A stretch of 64,000 nt of DNA, taken from contig WPIO01000107.1 of assembly GCA_009760855.2 (NCBI GenBank), positions 306,001-370,000 of the forward strand, in the 5' to 3' direction. This DNA is from Cristatella mucedo (Eukaryota; Bryozoa; Phylactolaemata; Cristatellidae). Below the pieces are notes generated by a model. It saw only the letters and a list, made by a program, of their open reading frames with translations. It was not told the origin of the DNA and did not search any database. Within the stretch, counting starts at the first letter, position 1. Every line of letters begins with the position of its first letter. Below, piece after piece: positions 12,280 through 24,500 of this stretch. A program made the position numbers and the translations under genes.

Positions 12280-12850
12280 AGCTTTAATGAAGTCAGCTAA
12301 AATTGTTTCAGTAAATTCCACTATCATTTTTATTGCGATTGTAATATAATTCCTAAATGATTTGGCTAGTCTTCGCAGAGGACTTGAAAAATAAATACAA
12401 TCAATCCTAGCTGATTAAACAGCCTCTTTTTGTATAGCGACAGAAGAGCCTCTACGGCTATCATTGCCGCTTGCAGTGGCGATAAAGGATCCCCCACCGT
12501 AGGAATCGAACCACGACCTCGGGATCAAGGTTGTGAAAGCAACCGCCATACCTTGTGTGCAATCACGGCTCTATGACCACTATTGTAAATACACTCCAAC
12601 TTAAGCCAAAACCTGTAATTCCCAGGAGCTGCCAACGATACGACTGGACATGCCTCTTGGGAAATTTTACTCTCTCAATATTAAATCTGCTTCATGATTA
12701 CATTTTCAACTTTATCATTTGAGTCTCTTGCATCAGCCCGACAACTGAATTCGGTATGCAAGTTTGTGTTGCTACCTAACCACCCCGTTGTCTAACCAGG
12801 TACTTATTCATGGCGCTACTTTAAATAACTCATGCGATAGAGCTTTCATT
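12280..12850. repeat. Paralogous intergenic block (matches 39300-39660)
   Basis: ATTGCGATTGTAATATAATTCCTA, AATTTTACTCTCTCAATATTAA and TTCATGGCGCTACTTTA recur in the same order near 39350, 39495 and 39640. The copy here holds a SINE-2 (12393-12580) that the other lacks. It supports duplication of whole units rather than of genes alone. Confidence 0.65.
12393..12580 (-). mobile_element. SINE-2 (tRNA-derived), filled site
   Basis: On the minus strand it starts near AGAGCCGTGATTGCACACAAGG (A-box region), has the B-box GGTTCGATTCC, then a GC-rich middle with GCGGCAATGATAGCC, AGGCTGTTTAATCAGC (small hairpin) and a (ATTT)-like tail. The paralogous block near 39400 runs straight from AGAAGACTC into ATGACCACTATTG and lacks this element, which fixes its ends to within a few bases. 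Confidence 0.8.
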
Positions 12851-13119
12851 TTGTGTGTGGAGAAGTTATATGACTCATTTTCCGCTCTTGAATCGACTGC
12901 GTTGACATTCCCTAATCGTCGTCTTTGATACGGATGTATCAGCTACGTCTAATAGTTCCGGCACACCAATTAACGGTTCTTTTTTCAGCTTGTGTGGGTT
13001 ACGTATCCATTCGTTATACCTTGCAGTTTAATAAAAAAAATCTAGGTCCAAGTATATCGCTTTTTCGTGATTAAAGTTGGATGCTGATGTTGTTGTGTAT
13101 ATTGTGTGCTTAAAAATGT

Positions 13120-13275
13120 TTACAGAATATCCTGGTGACATTGTACATGCTGTTACTAACCTTGCATTCAATCTTTCTTTCCAGCAAAGGTAATTTGCCT
13201 AGGAAGAGACTGAGTTTTCTAAGGCGCTAGGCTAATGCCTTATGATTATTATTGCTGTTATTAGTATTATTAACG
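13120..13275 (+). mobile_element. LINE family F1, old 3' tail
   Basis: Weak match: CATGCTGTTACTAACC, TTCCAGCAAAGGTAATTTGCCTAGGAAGAGACTGAGTTTTCTAAGGCGCT, followed by (ATT)n. Confidence 0.6.
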
Positions 13276-13299
13276 TCAGTATGAGCACTTTTATATCAA

Positions 13300-13845
13300 C
13301 TGACGGTTGCCGCCTCACTTTCAGCAAATGATAAGGTACCTTAAGCTAGGGCCGGTTACATAAATAAAAACTGGATATCTCGCACCCTGAGAGAACATCA
13401 AACATGGGTTGGAGAAAATTTACCTAAAGCCTTAGTGGTATGCAATTTACCAACCTTTCAAAAATAAACACGTAGCGACCATACTTCAGTATACTAATGC
13501 AGGCATTGAGACATATGATAGCTCACCTGATTATTAAAAAAATAGCCACTACCGCGGTCAGACTCCGGCTCAGGATGTTGCTTGCAAAGGACACCAGCAT
13601 GAACGAAAAACAATTTAAATGAAGTGAATGGAAAATGAAGCGGACTGAAAAGTCTCGAGTTAAGAGTCGAAGCTGAAGAGTCAGTTCGGGTATTTACCGT
13701 AACCATAACAGAGCTCCGGTTTTTGTATGCATCCCCAACCAACGCATGACCGCAAAAACAGAACCATTTATTGGGAGATTGGTGATATACCCAGACGCTA
13801 AGTAATGGGGCAACAGCCAACTGAAGGAGCATGAAGGTCTCATAG
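13300..13845. other. Intergenic sequence, nothing identified
   Basis: A minus-strand open stretch of about 110 codons exists at 13494-13832, but its length is expected by chance at this base composition and it resembles nothing I know. Confidence 0.5.
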
Positions 13846-13999
13846 ATAAATAAATATAATTCATTTATATAGCGCCCCTAAAGAACTTAATCTCTATTCA
13901 GGCGCTTCACATATGCCTCGGGGCTTGAGCCCACGATTTCAGTGAGACCTTGGTCGGGCCGAGCACCTTAACCGCTAGACCAAAACCAGCTCGGCTATA
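13846..13999 (-). mobile_element. SINE-1 (tRNA-derived, F1-like tail)
   Basis: On the minus strand: GAGCTGGTTTTGGTCTAGCGGTTAAGGTGCTCG (A-box region), GACCAAGGTCTCACTG, GGGCTCAAGCCCCGAGG (B-box region), then GCGCCTGAATAGAGATTAAGTTCTTTAGGGGCGCTATATAAATG. That tail has the same hairpin plan as LINE F1. Confidence 0.8.
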
Positions 14000-15440
14000 G
14001 ATATAGATAGTTTCCTTTCGGTCAGCGAAGAGGCTTCGGGTAAAACTGCTAATTTTAAATTCGATTGGAATTCTCCATGTGGAATAATAAAGCTCAAAAA
14101 AAGTTTCGTGGCGTTGCGGTGAAGCTGTAGAGGACTGAACAGACACTCAGCATTGTTTTTAACTTGCTTTACAATGTCAAGGGCAAAAAACGGATGCTGC
14201 CGGAAATACTAATGCGTATGGTACTCTTATAAGCTCTTTTGGCTAGCCGTTGAGCTCTGCATCTTACTAAACAAAAACTATTTTTAAATCACGTGATGAA
14301 TTGGCACGCTCACAAAACCTATACATTACTATAATCTTACTTCGCTGACTTCGCCTTTATCCACCATCTTGAAAATGTGTAAGACAACTAGGATATCCTT
14401 CCACGGTTCAGTCTCTTTTTTAAATAACCGGTGAACTGTTGGAATGTGTACATTTGCTTGGTGGATCTGCATAGACTAGTTCAAGTGAACTGAAAAGCTT
14501 TCTTTAGACTGTAAGAAAATTTATCAAAAAATACTGAAATTGCTTGTCATGATATTGAACCATAAGATTTTAAAAATGACTGCCTCTAGTATAGTATAAA
14601 TTTTACAGCGTAGGCAAATTGTATACACTAGAAAAGGAGTCATGAAGTACCCTAATGAAAAATGGTTTGTACTTCCACGTGCCAGCAGCAATTTGAATGC
14701 AGCTCTTATTTTTATGAGCTGCCAAGCTGTTCCCGCAAGACGCATGGTACATTCTTAAGCTAAGGAGTAAGTTCAAAGCAGCTGGCGCCATGACCAATCG
14801 CTGGAAATTTAATAGACGGTGGATTAACGTGGACATTGCAGGTTGAAATCAAGGTACTTTAATCTTTGTAGACTTTCCATCAGTTTCCAAATGCTCGTAA
14901 TGCGATTACTGATAATAGTGCTTTTTCGCATGATAAAAGACAATTAGAACTTGAATCTCGCATTCCTGATGAATGGAGGGTTTTTAATATTGTAATGGGT
15001 TTTAAAAATTGAGGAATGACATTATTTTTAGTCTTCCAAGAGCTTTTACTATCTAAAGCACAGCGACAATTACTTAATAAGTGCGTTAACGTTACATTTA
15101 ACTAAATGGCAGAGCTGGAGACACTTGTTAAAAAGCTGGACCGTTTCTTGTAATGCCATACGGAAGCGCAAGGCACTCTGAGCAATTCGCTCTCTTTACA
15201 CGCAAGCTATTCCACGCAGCGCATTTGTATCATCGTACCACTTGTTGCCTCTAGAAATTTAGCTCTCAACATTAATGGACTGGAGAGGTCTTGAAAGCGT
15301 CCCAGCATGGCTTAAGAGGAAACAAAAGTGAAAAAAGTCTTTGAAGCAGTTGAAAAAATCTAATTCTGCAATACGACTGAGAAGGCGCTTCGAGCAAATC
15401 TCAGCATAATCTCATCAGTGCCGGCAGCTCTGCTGTTAAA
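14000..15440. other. Intergenic sequence, nothing identified
   Basis: Only short frames of chance length on both strands and no recognised repeat. A part near 14680-14720 weakly resembles, in reverse, sequence near 36250, but too weakly to call. Confidence 0.45.
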
Positions 15441-15659
15441 TTGCATAACGATAGATTGGTTGTCAGCTTTCAAAGCTGATTTTAACGAGGTTCGCACGAA
15501 TACTTTCCAATAATTAGAGACGGTACCGGGTGCTTTAGTATCGACAAATGGCAGTCAAACCCACATAGTTTGCATGGGCAGGTTTGGTGGAGTCGGGAGC
15601 TAAAACTAACTGACTTTATATGTTTCAAGCCAATACTCCGGTTTTGGGAATAATGTATA

Positions 15660-16790
15660 CAATAAGTATTCCGTCTGGAACTCAATGAACCCATAGATAA
15701 AAGTAGGTATTTTCGTATAATCAACTCACAGCCTGGGCGGCATTCAGAATGCATTCGGTAGCTAACAGATTTCATCTCACTCTGTAAAGAGAAGTTGAGA
15801 AGCATAGCAGAGTAATGAGAAAAGCAGACGAGGCAGTGTGCAGCTTCTTAGTAGCCGCTCAGGAATGCTATATAAGATGACATTGAGTCGGCCGCATGAG
15901 ATTAGTTGCTGTTGGTAAGAATTGTGGAAGTTGGTTACACTATCTAGGACATAAAGAGCAAAACCACCTGTCACCAATGGTCTGGAAGCACACGAGTGAA
16001 ACAATTAATATGCCGTCTATGCAAAACTGTGGCAACGAGGAGGCTGAAACCAGTGCTGCAGTTCAGCCACTCTATTAATTAGGTCTACTCCCCCAACAGG
16101 CTAAAAATTGTACGAACAATTTTTGGAATTTAACTGTTAACCAATACCTCGTACAAACCTGAAATTCTTTGGAGACCGTGCATTTAGTTCGTATGCTCCC
16201 AAAGCCTGGAACTCCCTCCCAACCTGTGTCAGAACATCCCCTGACCTGACCACATTTAAAAAGAACTTATAAACACGCCTATTTAGGACAGCATTTAGTG
16301 AGTCAATGTGATTTGTCCTGGATGTGCTTAGGCGTGCCGACACGGTGCATGCTGCCACTAACCACATTTGCATGCTTACCCTGTGCATGTCACACCTAAC
16401 CATGCTATTCATGTTGTTTGTTTATCAAGCATGATATTACTCACCACTCAATTGCATTTCCCTTTGCAGCAAATGTAAAGCGCCTAGAAAGAGATTGATG
16501 TCTCTGAGGGCGCTTTATCAAGTGCATTATTATTACTTTTTTCCATATTGCTATTATTATTAGTATTAGTATTAGGTATGGATGAGAAAAGCCACGGCGG
16601 GTCTTGGTGGTCAGTGTAAGAACTAAGCTCTGTATCCATTGATCAAGCAGCAGCCATCCCAGATATTTCAAAAAGAGAAATACGTCGTTGAACCACTGAA
16701 ATTTGCTAACCAATTTGCAGTCGTATTTAGAGCCAGCTGCAGAAGCCAATTGGCTTTTTTGATAGCCAGCCAAAAGGGGAGAAAATTATT
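15660..16790 (-). mobile_element. LINE family F2, decayed, split by an F1 insertion
   Basis: Two minus-strand parts belong together. 16580-16790 encodes a degraded LGWLLLDQWIQSLVLTLTTK segment, and 15660-16080 encodes the following part (a GDRWF-like stretch, then EMKSVSYRMHSECRPGCE). Between them, 16080-16580 is an F1 copy on the + strand. The F2 join falls between HPYL and the AELL-like position of the family, so F1 landed inside F2. Confidence 0.65.
16080..16580 (+). mobile_element. LINE family F1, inserted into an F2 copy
   Basis: Begins at a DLLPQQAKNCT-like position of the C-terminal domain (frameshifted), continues with GGAGACCGTGCATTTAG and CCCAAAGCCTGGAACTCCCTCCC, then the 3' UTR, the hairpin GCGCCTAGAAAGAGATTGATGTCTCTGAGGGCGC and an (ATT)n tail. 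Confidence 0.85.
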
Positions 16791-17239
16791 TAGCCGAGAC
16801 AGAAGTGTGGTGTAAGTTAACTTTTTGCACGCAACCGTGGAAGTAGTTTTCTGATCTTAAATTTGGATTGGAATTTAATGCTAGCAGCTAAAGCTGAACT
16901 TTTCACAAAACTTAAAAATGCATGCAGTTGTCAAAAATTCTACCGAAATTCTATGAACATCGCGACGGTTCCACAATAACATAGCCTATATTTAAAAATT
17001 CAAATTATTTTGGTCCAGCAGCACTGTCAGGGTAATGTATGAGGAGCAGATCAGTTTTGTCGGGGCTTTAGATTTCCGAAATTCTCTGTAACCGAGTATC
17101 GAATGTCGGCAAGGAAAAAGTTCACTGTATCAGTTGCTGCAGCACATCGAGGTGTTTTAAATGAAAAAATGCAGCTGCTAATCGTCTGCAGAAAGGTGAT
17201 ATCCTACGAAACGGTCTGTAATGCATTGCTCGGGAGTTT

Positions 17240-17860
17240 CATGCAAACTTAGGCTTGTCTGTCGTGAGCGTCGCAGTTGCCACATTACTCCACTTCTCGC
17301 CGACCTGCACTGGTTACCAGTCAAGCAACGGATTGACTTCAAGGTTTTTTCGCTCACTTTTAGGTCTCTTCATTCTATGGCTCCAGCCTATCTTTCAGAG
17401 ATACTACCCCATCAGGCAAAGCATCGTACCACTCGCTTTTCGGAATCCAACAGTCTAGAAATACCTCGTACAAACCTTAAATCCTTTGGAGACCATGCAT
17501 TTAGCTCGTATGCTCCCACAGCCTGGAACTCCCTCCCGAACTGCATCAGAACATCCCCTGACCTGACCACATTTAAAAGAAACTTAAAAACATACCTATT
17601 TAGGACAGCATTTAGTGGGTCCTTGTGATTCGTCCTCGATGTGCTTATGCGTGCTGACACTGTTCATGCTGCCACTAACCACATTTGCATGCTGACCCAG
17701 TGCATGTAACCCCTAACCATGTTATTCATTTTGTTTGTTTTTCAAGCATGATTTTACTTACTATTCTATTGCGTATCACTTTGCAGCAAATGTAAAGCGC
17801 CTAGAAAGAGATTAAGTTCTCTGAGGGCGCTTTATCAAGTGCAATATTATTATTATTAAA
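17240..17860 (+). mobile_element. LINE family F1, young 5'-truncated copy
   Basis: Contains an open C-terminal frame to TGA 17626-17628, including LADLHWLPVKQRIDFKVFSL, YAPTAWNSLP and LKTYLFRTAFSGSL. The 3' UTR, hairpin (17794-17833) and (ATT)n tail are intact. It is nearly identical to 26244-26905 and 54575-55215; by eye only a few mismatches per 100 bases. The paralogous block near 40300 lacks it. Confidence 0.9.
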
Positions 17861-18449
17861 CTGAGAACAGCAACTGACCGACGACTAACTTTTAAGAGAG
17901 TCTACAAGTAACAGGTTCCTGAATACTCTTTTCATGAGGATAACAGTTCTGCGACCTCGATGTTTGCTAATTTGGAGCAGTGGAAACTGCTTTGATTAAT
18001 TCCGGAGACCATACAACCTCGAACGTAAGCTTACATCCTAAATTTTCGGTGGATATTACATCGGTAACAGGGAAAGTATGCAAAATGGAAAGAACTAGAT
18101 CCAGCACAGAACCCTGTGGTAACCCTATTTCAGTGATTTATCTTATTATTAATGTTTTTTCAGGTAAACAATCTGCCTTTATCAACGATAATGGGCTTCA
18201 ACTGTTTTCGTGCTGTGCCCATGAGGGTGAAGCGAGATGCTAAAGAGTCGAGATAGACTTTGTGATTGTTATTATCACAACCTGCACAAACATCGCCCTA
18301 ACCAAGCAAAGAGAATACACATAGGTCTGTGCAATAATTATGTGGTTTTATACACCAAGAGTAATGTTTCCTCTTGGAGAAATTATCTCTATTACCAGAC
18401 TGGAACTTACTACATAGGTTTTAAGAAGGAATCCTCGAGTTTCAATGGA

Positions 18450-18970
18450 TTTAACGTCAGCAGAACATCAATTTCAAGGTTCTGGCACTCTCTTTTAGGT
18501 CCCTGTACTCTGTGGCACTAGGCTATTTAGTAGACCAACTCCCCAAAAAATTAGGCATCGCACCGTCCAGTTCCTCAATATTAAAACGTTTAGCTACCCT
18601 TAGTACAAACATTAAATCCCTGTGAGACAGTGCTTTTAATTGGTTGGCTTCCGAAGCCTTGAATTTTCTGTTTATGGACTCTCGGTCATCAAATAACGAA
18701 AAGACATAAACAAAGAAGCTGAAATAACACTTGGGGATCATACCATTAAGTCGATCCCTATAATTTATTCATTGCCCGTGACTTTCTTTGTGCCGAGACT
18801 CCGTGCACGCGTCTACTTCTCATATTTTCCAATTGACCCTGTACATGAGAGCTCCATCCTTGTCGTACTTATTGACTCTAACTAAGCTACGCTATTCATT
18901 TAACCAGTATTGCTTTACATCATGTGTAAAGTGTCTTGAAAGAGATTGGTTTTCTGAAGGCGTTATGCAT
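18450..18970 (+). mobile_element. LINE family F1, old decayed copy
   Basis: Frameshifted C-terminal domain with INFKVLALSFRSLYSVA, then a degraded tail GTGTCTTGAAAGAGATTGGTTTTCTGAAGGCG. Much more diverged than the copy at 17240. Confidence 0.65.
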
Positions 18971-19559
18971 GTGTTTAAATTTCATTATGACTGTGGTGTG
19001 GGTATGTAATTCAGCAGAAGCTCACGCCACTCCAAATATTCATACTGCTGAGAGCAACTACTGTATCACTGAAACTAATGATACTGAAACTTTAATGCAT
19101 AGCCATGACAAAGCTGTCCTTATAAAAATCGTTCCTGAGAGGTTTGAATTGTCTGCACGTTGTTTGGAATCACCGGGATATTTCCGACATTTGGGTTATT
19201 CAAGTTAAGAGTCACTTAGCATTGCCATGCTATGAGATCACTCAAAAGCTGTACTCAAACTTGCTCAAATGGATCGGTAAAGTCAAGGCAGCTACTCTTT
19301 GCTGCTAAATTTTTTCTTTCGGCAGATAAATCTGCCAATTTAGCCCATCGAGCAATAGGAAAGAAATACTGGTTTTGTGGCTCCCAGACTTTCAAAAGAG
19401 ATCGCATTCAGTTGGGTGGCCCTAAGTTAAGGTAGAACACTTCATGACAGACGACGCTTGATTGAGTACAGCTTTAGGCAACCCTGAGTAACTCCCTGCA
19501 AGCAGGTTAAAAGATACTCAGACTGTTGGCATATACGTTCGGATATGGAAGCTGACCTT

Positions 19560-20985
19560 TGCATTTTCTTTCATTTTTTCAGTGCACTAAAGCTGGCAAG
19601 TTTGGCAAAGCTGCACCCAAACTCCAAACTTAATGTGCAAAGTGCCCAGGCTAACATTTAATGCCCCAGGGGCCTCTAAAGTTCTTGCATCTGTAGTTAT
19701 TGCTGATCTTTTTTATGTGTAAATGTGCTAATCAGATCACAAAGTACGTCGCATGCGAAATGAGTGTGCATAGTAAGCTGAGGCCAAATAAAACTGACTA
19801 ACCAATACAAGCGTGGTGTGAGGCACCATATCCAGACCGAAATACGCCTTTCTAAATGTCGCGTAGCCGCACTATTACCAGCCAAAGTGCATCGGATACT
19901 TGCGTACCCTGAACATTGACCCTTTGATATTTACTTGGTTTAGCAGTAGTGCACGTAGGTATAGCAATAGTAGCGGTACGCGGCAGCTACTAATATTGCC
20001 CATTACTTAACATGGAATGTACATATCTGAAACCCAGGTAACTATATTTTACACTAGAGCCAGGTTAATGTCTCTCGACGATGGTCGTGGCGTGCCCTAA
20101 CAGGTCAGTGTGAAAAAGCTCTTATCGGCTCCTGCGTTCGTAGGGCTTCCCTACAACTTATTTCCACCATGGGCTCCGAGCTGCTACGATTCAGCAACCT
20201 TAAAGGGAAATGTAAGTATGCTTCAATCTGCTTAATTTAGCTCCGAGAACTGTATTGATACTTTAGCTTGCACAAGTAAATTGCTAGCCGCAGTCGGTAA
20301 CACATCAGCAATGCTTGGTACAGCAGGTTGAAGTAAATTAGGTACTCGCTTAGTACTACAAGAGTAATATTAGTGCAATCTAATCGATGGTAAACTTTCA
20401 CTAAGTCTCTTACTAACGAGCTCATTCACACCTGCCGGGTTCTATCATTCGGTAGTTAGGGAATGTATTTTGAAATGTTATTCTGAATAGAATTCCAAAT
20501 GAAATTCCTTCACGGTCGCAATCGTCAAGTCTTTCATAGTCAATCTCTGAGTATGCCAATAACAAGGCGAAAATAGCGTTCTAATTTCCAGCAATTGCAT
20601 CGGGTGAAGAATTGACATTTAAATCATCAGCATGGCCACTGTCATATTCGGCATGCAGCGAATGTCAAAACTAATAACGTTACAGATGGGAAAAAGCAGT
20701 AGTCACTGGGCATTATGACACGATAAAAGGTATTCGTAAAAACGTTGAAACCGCACATTCGATCTTTGATGATCAGTATGGCAGCATGAACGACTGGGAA
20801 CAGCAGAGCCAAAGCTGAGATTAAAATTAAGTCCGTAGTTACACCGGCTCCGGTTAAACCGTGGTGCCAGCTAAACCAAAAAATATGTCTGACACTAAGT
20901 ATTTGCAATTTTGCAATCTTGATGGCTGCCGCTGCATTCAAGCAGGTGCAATAATATAAGGTACAGGTATGTCAATAGTGATGGC
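19560..20985. other. Intergenic sequence, nothing identified
   Basis: No repeat family of this window and no frame beyond chance length. A minus-strand 99-codon frame (20642-20941) has a hydrophobic stretch but no resemblance that I recognise. Confidence 0.45.
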
Positions 20986-20989
20986 GTAT

Positions 20990-21522
20990 AGTACTGGGCC
21001 GCATGGGAGATATGATCTCAAAGCAGCATCCCCATATGAGCTGATTTGATCTCACATCCGGAACGCCAGTGGTGTACAGTAATACGGCATTGAATGCTTC
21101 CAACTGTCCACCGCTGTCATAAAGACCTGTCTATATTAAGGTTTCTAAATTGACACTTTTTTGGGTTGTGGGCGTTTTTAGGCCCAACCTTCTTGGTTTC
21201 ACGTCGGCGAACCTGTGTCCAAGTGTTTACCACATTTAGGTCGCTAGCCAACTACAAGATTTATGCATTACCGTTAGTCATTGTGGGTCGGTTGAGACTG
21301 CCATCACTGCACGCGCTGCATAGTCGGCCCAGGTGTTATCAGATGTGAGCTCTCAAGCCGAGTCAGCACTGGAGTAGCTTCCGGAACCCTGGCCAGAAGG
21401 TTGGTTTGCGTATATCTATGGAAAGGGCTTAATTATTGTTATAGCAACTGGCTCGCGGCCATTTTCACCCACCGTCGATTCCCAGCTACTACCTGCACTA
21501 ACGGCAGAAAAGACACTGTACT
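20990..21522 (+). promoter_or_regulatory. Promoter and 5' UTR region of gene copy B, conserved with copy D
   Basis: Conserved with 42410-42879: GAGCTGATTTG, GTGGTGTACA, CATAAAGACCTG...ATTAAGG, GAGTAGCTTCCGGAA, then TATATCTATG (21411-21420) followed by AAAGGGC, then GCCATTTTCA (21458-21467). Spacing from TATATCTATG to GCCATTTTCA is 47 bases here and 42 in D. A TATA-like box with a start near GCCATTTTCA would give a 5' UTR of about 60 bases. A TATA box is usually about 30 bases from the start, so the exact start site is uncertain. Confidence 0.5.
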
Positions 21523-24500
21523 ATGAGTCTAAGGTAACTAATGTATGCCGCTTAGGTTGAATTATTATGATGAGAAAACACCAGGCAGTGAGCTGTCAAG
21601 GCAGGCTGTCGGCAGGTTTTCAACTCGCATGATAAAGCTTGTTAGTTGGGTTTTTGAAGCCATTTCAGGTCACATGCATTTGCAGGATCATGCGTGGGAA
21701 ATTCACATAAGCACACGAGTCTCTATTCGTTTAAAATGATAGCTATTCAGTAGGGAATGATAAATGCAAGCTTTGAGTGTAGCTTGCATTTGCAGGAAGC
21801 TGTTTTGTGGTAATGTGTGACGCCGGAAATTGGGGCCCTCTCTTAGACAGACTATCTCCATTGAGACAAGGGCTCAAAAATCGTTTACTGAAACGTACGC
21901 TCCCTAAGTAGCTAATTCCTAAGAATGTCAAGGTTAATAAAACTAATATATACTATAACCTCTGAAGGATCGATAGAGCTTGGCTGGTTATTTCTCGGCT
22001 GTTCGCTAGATGGCCCACTGAAATAGAAGCCGCGGTTGCAATGATTGCGAAGTAGGCTTTGTCATACGCAGCTGTTGCTGCACACTTAAGAAAAATGAAC
22101 CCATGTAATCAATGGACGTAAAAGTGATCAATATTATATTCCGAAGCGGAGGTAATTACTACAGTCATTCGTGCATTTTCGATTAGCCAAGACCTCGCTT
22201 CAGGATTAGTTGTGGCTCCATGAGGAAATAAAAGGCTGATTTGTCGATCATAGTTGCATTGCGACAAAAGAATGTGTATTGCTCTCACCTCGCTTGCAGC
22301 CGAGATTCAGGATTGCCCACCGCAGCATTCGAACCTAGTACCTCGGGGCCGATGTCGTGAAAACCAGCCGCCTTATCTAGTGAGCCATTTGGGCTCACCA
22401 AATGCTCCACCTGCAAGTTTGTTAGCTTCACGTGAAGGTTGAGTGCATCGGTTTTCATTTCTTTGGAAATTGGTACTTAAATCTAATATTCAGTGTTAGT
22501 GTGTATATTAGACCAGGGGCAAATCTACCTACACAGGACCCATCTGGTAAAACCGCACAAGGTTTGCAGAGATAACCAGGTTTTAGAGCCGTTTCTTTTT
22601 TATTCTGACGACAAGAAGGGATTTTTACAGTCTCCATTTACACGTAGACCTTGATCTGACCGCATTAGCTTGAATTACTTGTGTGCTGCTGCAGTGTGTC
22701 ATTTAGTTGCAAACTCAGCTAGGTGTAACTATTGCCTGTTTTCCTTTCTTTGGCTAAAGTTACTACATCTACCAATTAGTATGGTAAACTGCTTTGAAAT
22801 GAATGCAGTTTCAAGTCAATTTGTATTAATGAGTCGTACTTTGGTTACATAATAGGATGTTATCCCTCATAGCCCTCGTTTGAATATACTTTCCAAAACT
22901 CTTTACCAATTTTAAGAACTGCAATTCATAAAATATATATTGATGTGACAATTTATTGTTTCAATAACCGTGCACTATGATTTATTTATAATTGTTTCTG
23001 TCCTACTCGTATATACTTTACTAGGCATTGACTTATTTAAACCTTGCCCTCTGAATAGGACACCTACTTAAAACAATTATTTAGCTGGCCAAGCCACTCC
23101 CACTGAGAATTACACTTATCCCTGAAAAACTGTCAGCCCCTCGCCAAGTAAAGGGACGGTTTCAAAAGTCCTATATCGAGATAATTCATCAGTTTTGGCT
23201 CTCCTGACTCTACGAATGCGAAACATATTTCACCCTCGTGTTACCTCTGAGTTGGCCTAACTGGGAAAGTGTAGTCTGACTACAACCATGCCCGGTTCTA
23301 CGCTTTAGAGATGTTTCTGGAATATCTTCTGCAAGCTGGTGAATCCGTTGTTCTTCAACTGCATGCAGCCCAACATGTTTAGGCTGTCCTGCTGCTACGT
23401 AAAATTAGGCAGTTACAAAGACAGACATTTACTCAACTTTATAGTTGTAGCCGTAAGTTATAGATTAGCTAGTAGTGTTTGTCGCCATGTAGGTTTAGTG
23501 CTGATGGCCTTTGAGATTACCATTAGCATTTATTGAATAACTCCTTCCTTGCTGTGTCCGGCTTTATCCCTTACATGTAAGCCAGGCAGCCGGCTCCTCA
23601 CGCGAGCTCACAAAGTTCCTCACAGATGGCTTTCACTGTTCATATTCTACCCTAAAATGATATCCCAACATGAGTAAAATCTCACATGAGACTGTAGCAT
23701 AACTCTTAAGTGTTTTCTGGTTTCATCATGCAGACAAAAAATTACAGTCTCACTGCTTGCTGCCAACAGCGAATGACTCACTCAGAATGTATGCAAATTT
23801 GAAATATTAAAACCGAGAGCTGGGCATGATTCATCTCAAATTTAAGTACTGAATTGAGTTATTTGGGCCTTTCGGAGTCATTTCAAATCATGATTTGGTG
23901 CACATTTTCTTATTTTCATTGCACTCGACTCGATGAACCTCCAGCAGCTTGTTACACTCTCTAACTGAAACGGCCTGGTGGATTCTGCATTTAATTTTTT
24001 GTAATAGGGGAATGCACTTGAGTCTGTCTACATCCACGCAGATTCTATTCTTAACATTCATTATTACATTGACACATGTTCAAACGAACACATTTGCTAG
24101 CTCTACTGCCTAAAATGTTTATGAAAATAAATGCTTGCATTCCCTTAAGCTTCTACAGATGGTTAGCATACTGTTGGTGCTTGTGTATACACACTTAATA
24201 ATAAAAAATTTAAATCAACCCTGCGTTACTTTGCATGCCATCTACGATTGTATTTTGCGCTGGGATTTGTGTCTGTTCTTAATTTGAACTTGAGCTAGAT
24301 CAGCCAACGTAGCCCTGGGGGTGGTCATACCAGACTAGATGCACTCACTTTGGGACGATAAGCGTTCGTAGGATCGCCCTGTAACCCATTCCGTGCTGCA
24401 TCTGTAGAACGGTTTTCTGTACTTCATTGGTAGACGTGCTTGAGCACACCGGAGCAGCACGGAAATATGATCAATTGGCTGGTGGATTTTATTGAAAGCA

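Larger units (their letters stand above)
17090..19560. repeat. Paralogous intergenic block upstream of gene B (matches 40190-41010 upstream of gene D)
   Basis: Shared runs include ATCAGTTGCTG.AGCACAT, GATATCCTACGAAACGGTC, ACTGAGAACAGCAAC, GTGGAAACTGCTT, CTATTACCAGACTGGAACTTACTAC and AGCAAGCAGGTT-like sequence near 19500. The B-side block is longer because F1 elements landed at 17240 and 18450. Parts (for example near 18085 and 18395) also resemble minus-strand F1 reverse-transcriptase sequence, so the block itself includes an ancient LINE. Confidence 0.6.

Noticed and set aside
13494-13832. 112-codon minus-strand frame
   Set aside because: Within chance length; no homologous frame, splice context or domain seen.
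17412-17660. 82-codon minus-strand frames recurring at 17412, 26450 and 54774
   Set aside because: They recur only because they lie opposite the open + strand frame of near-identical F1 LINE copies.
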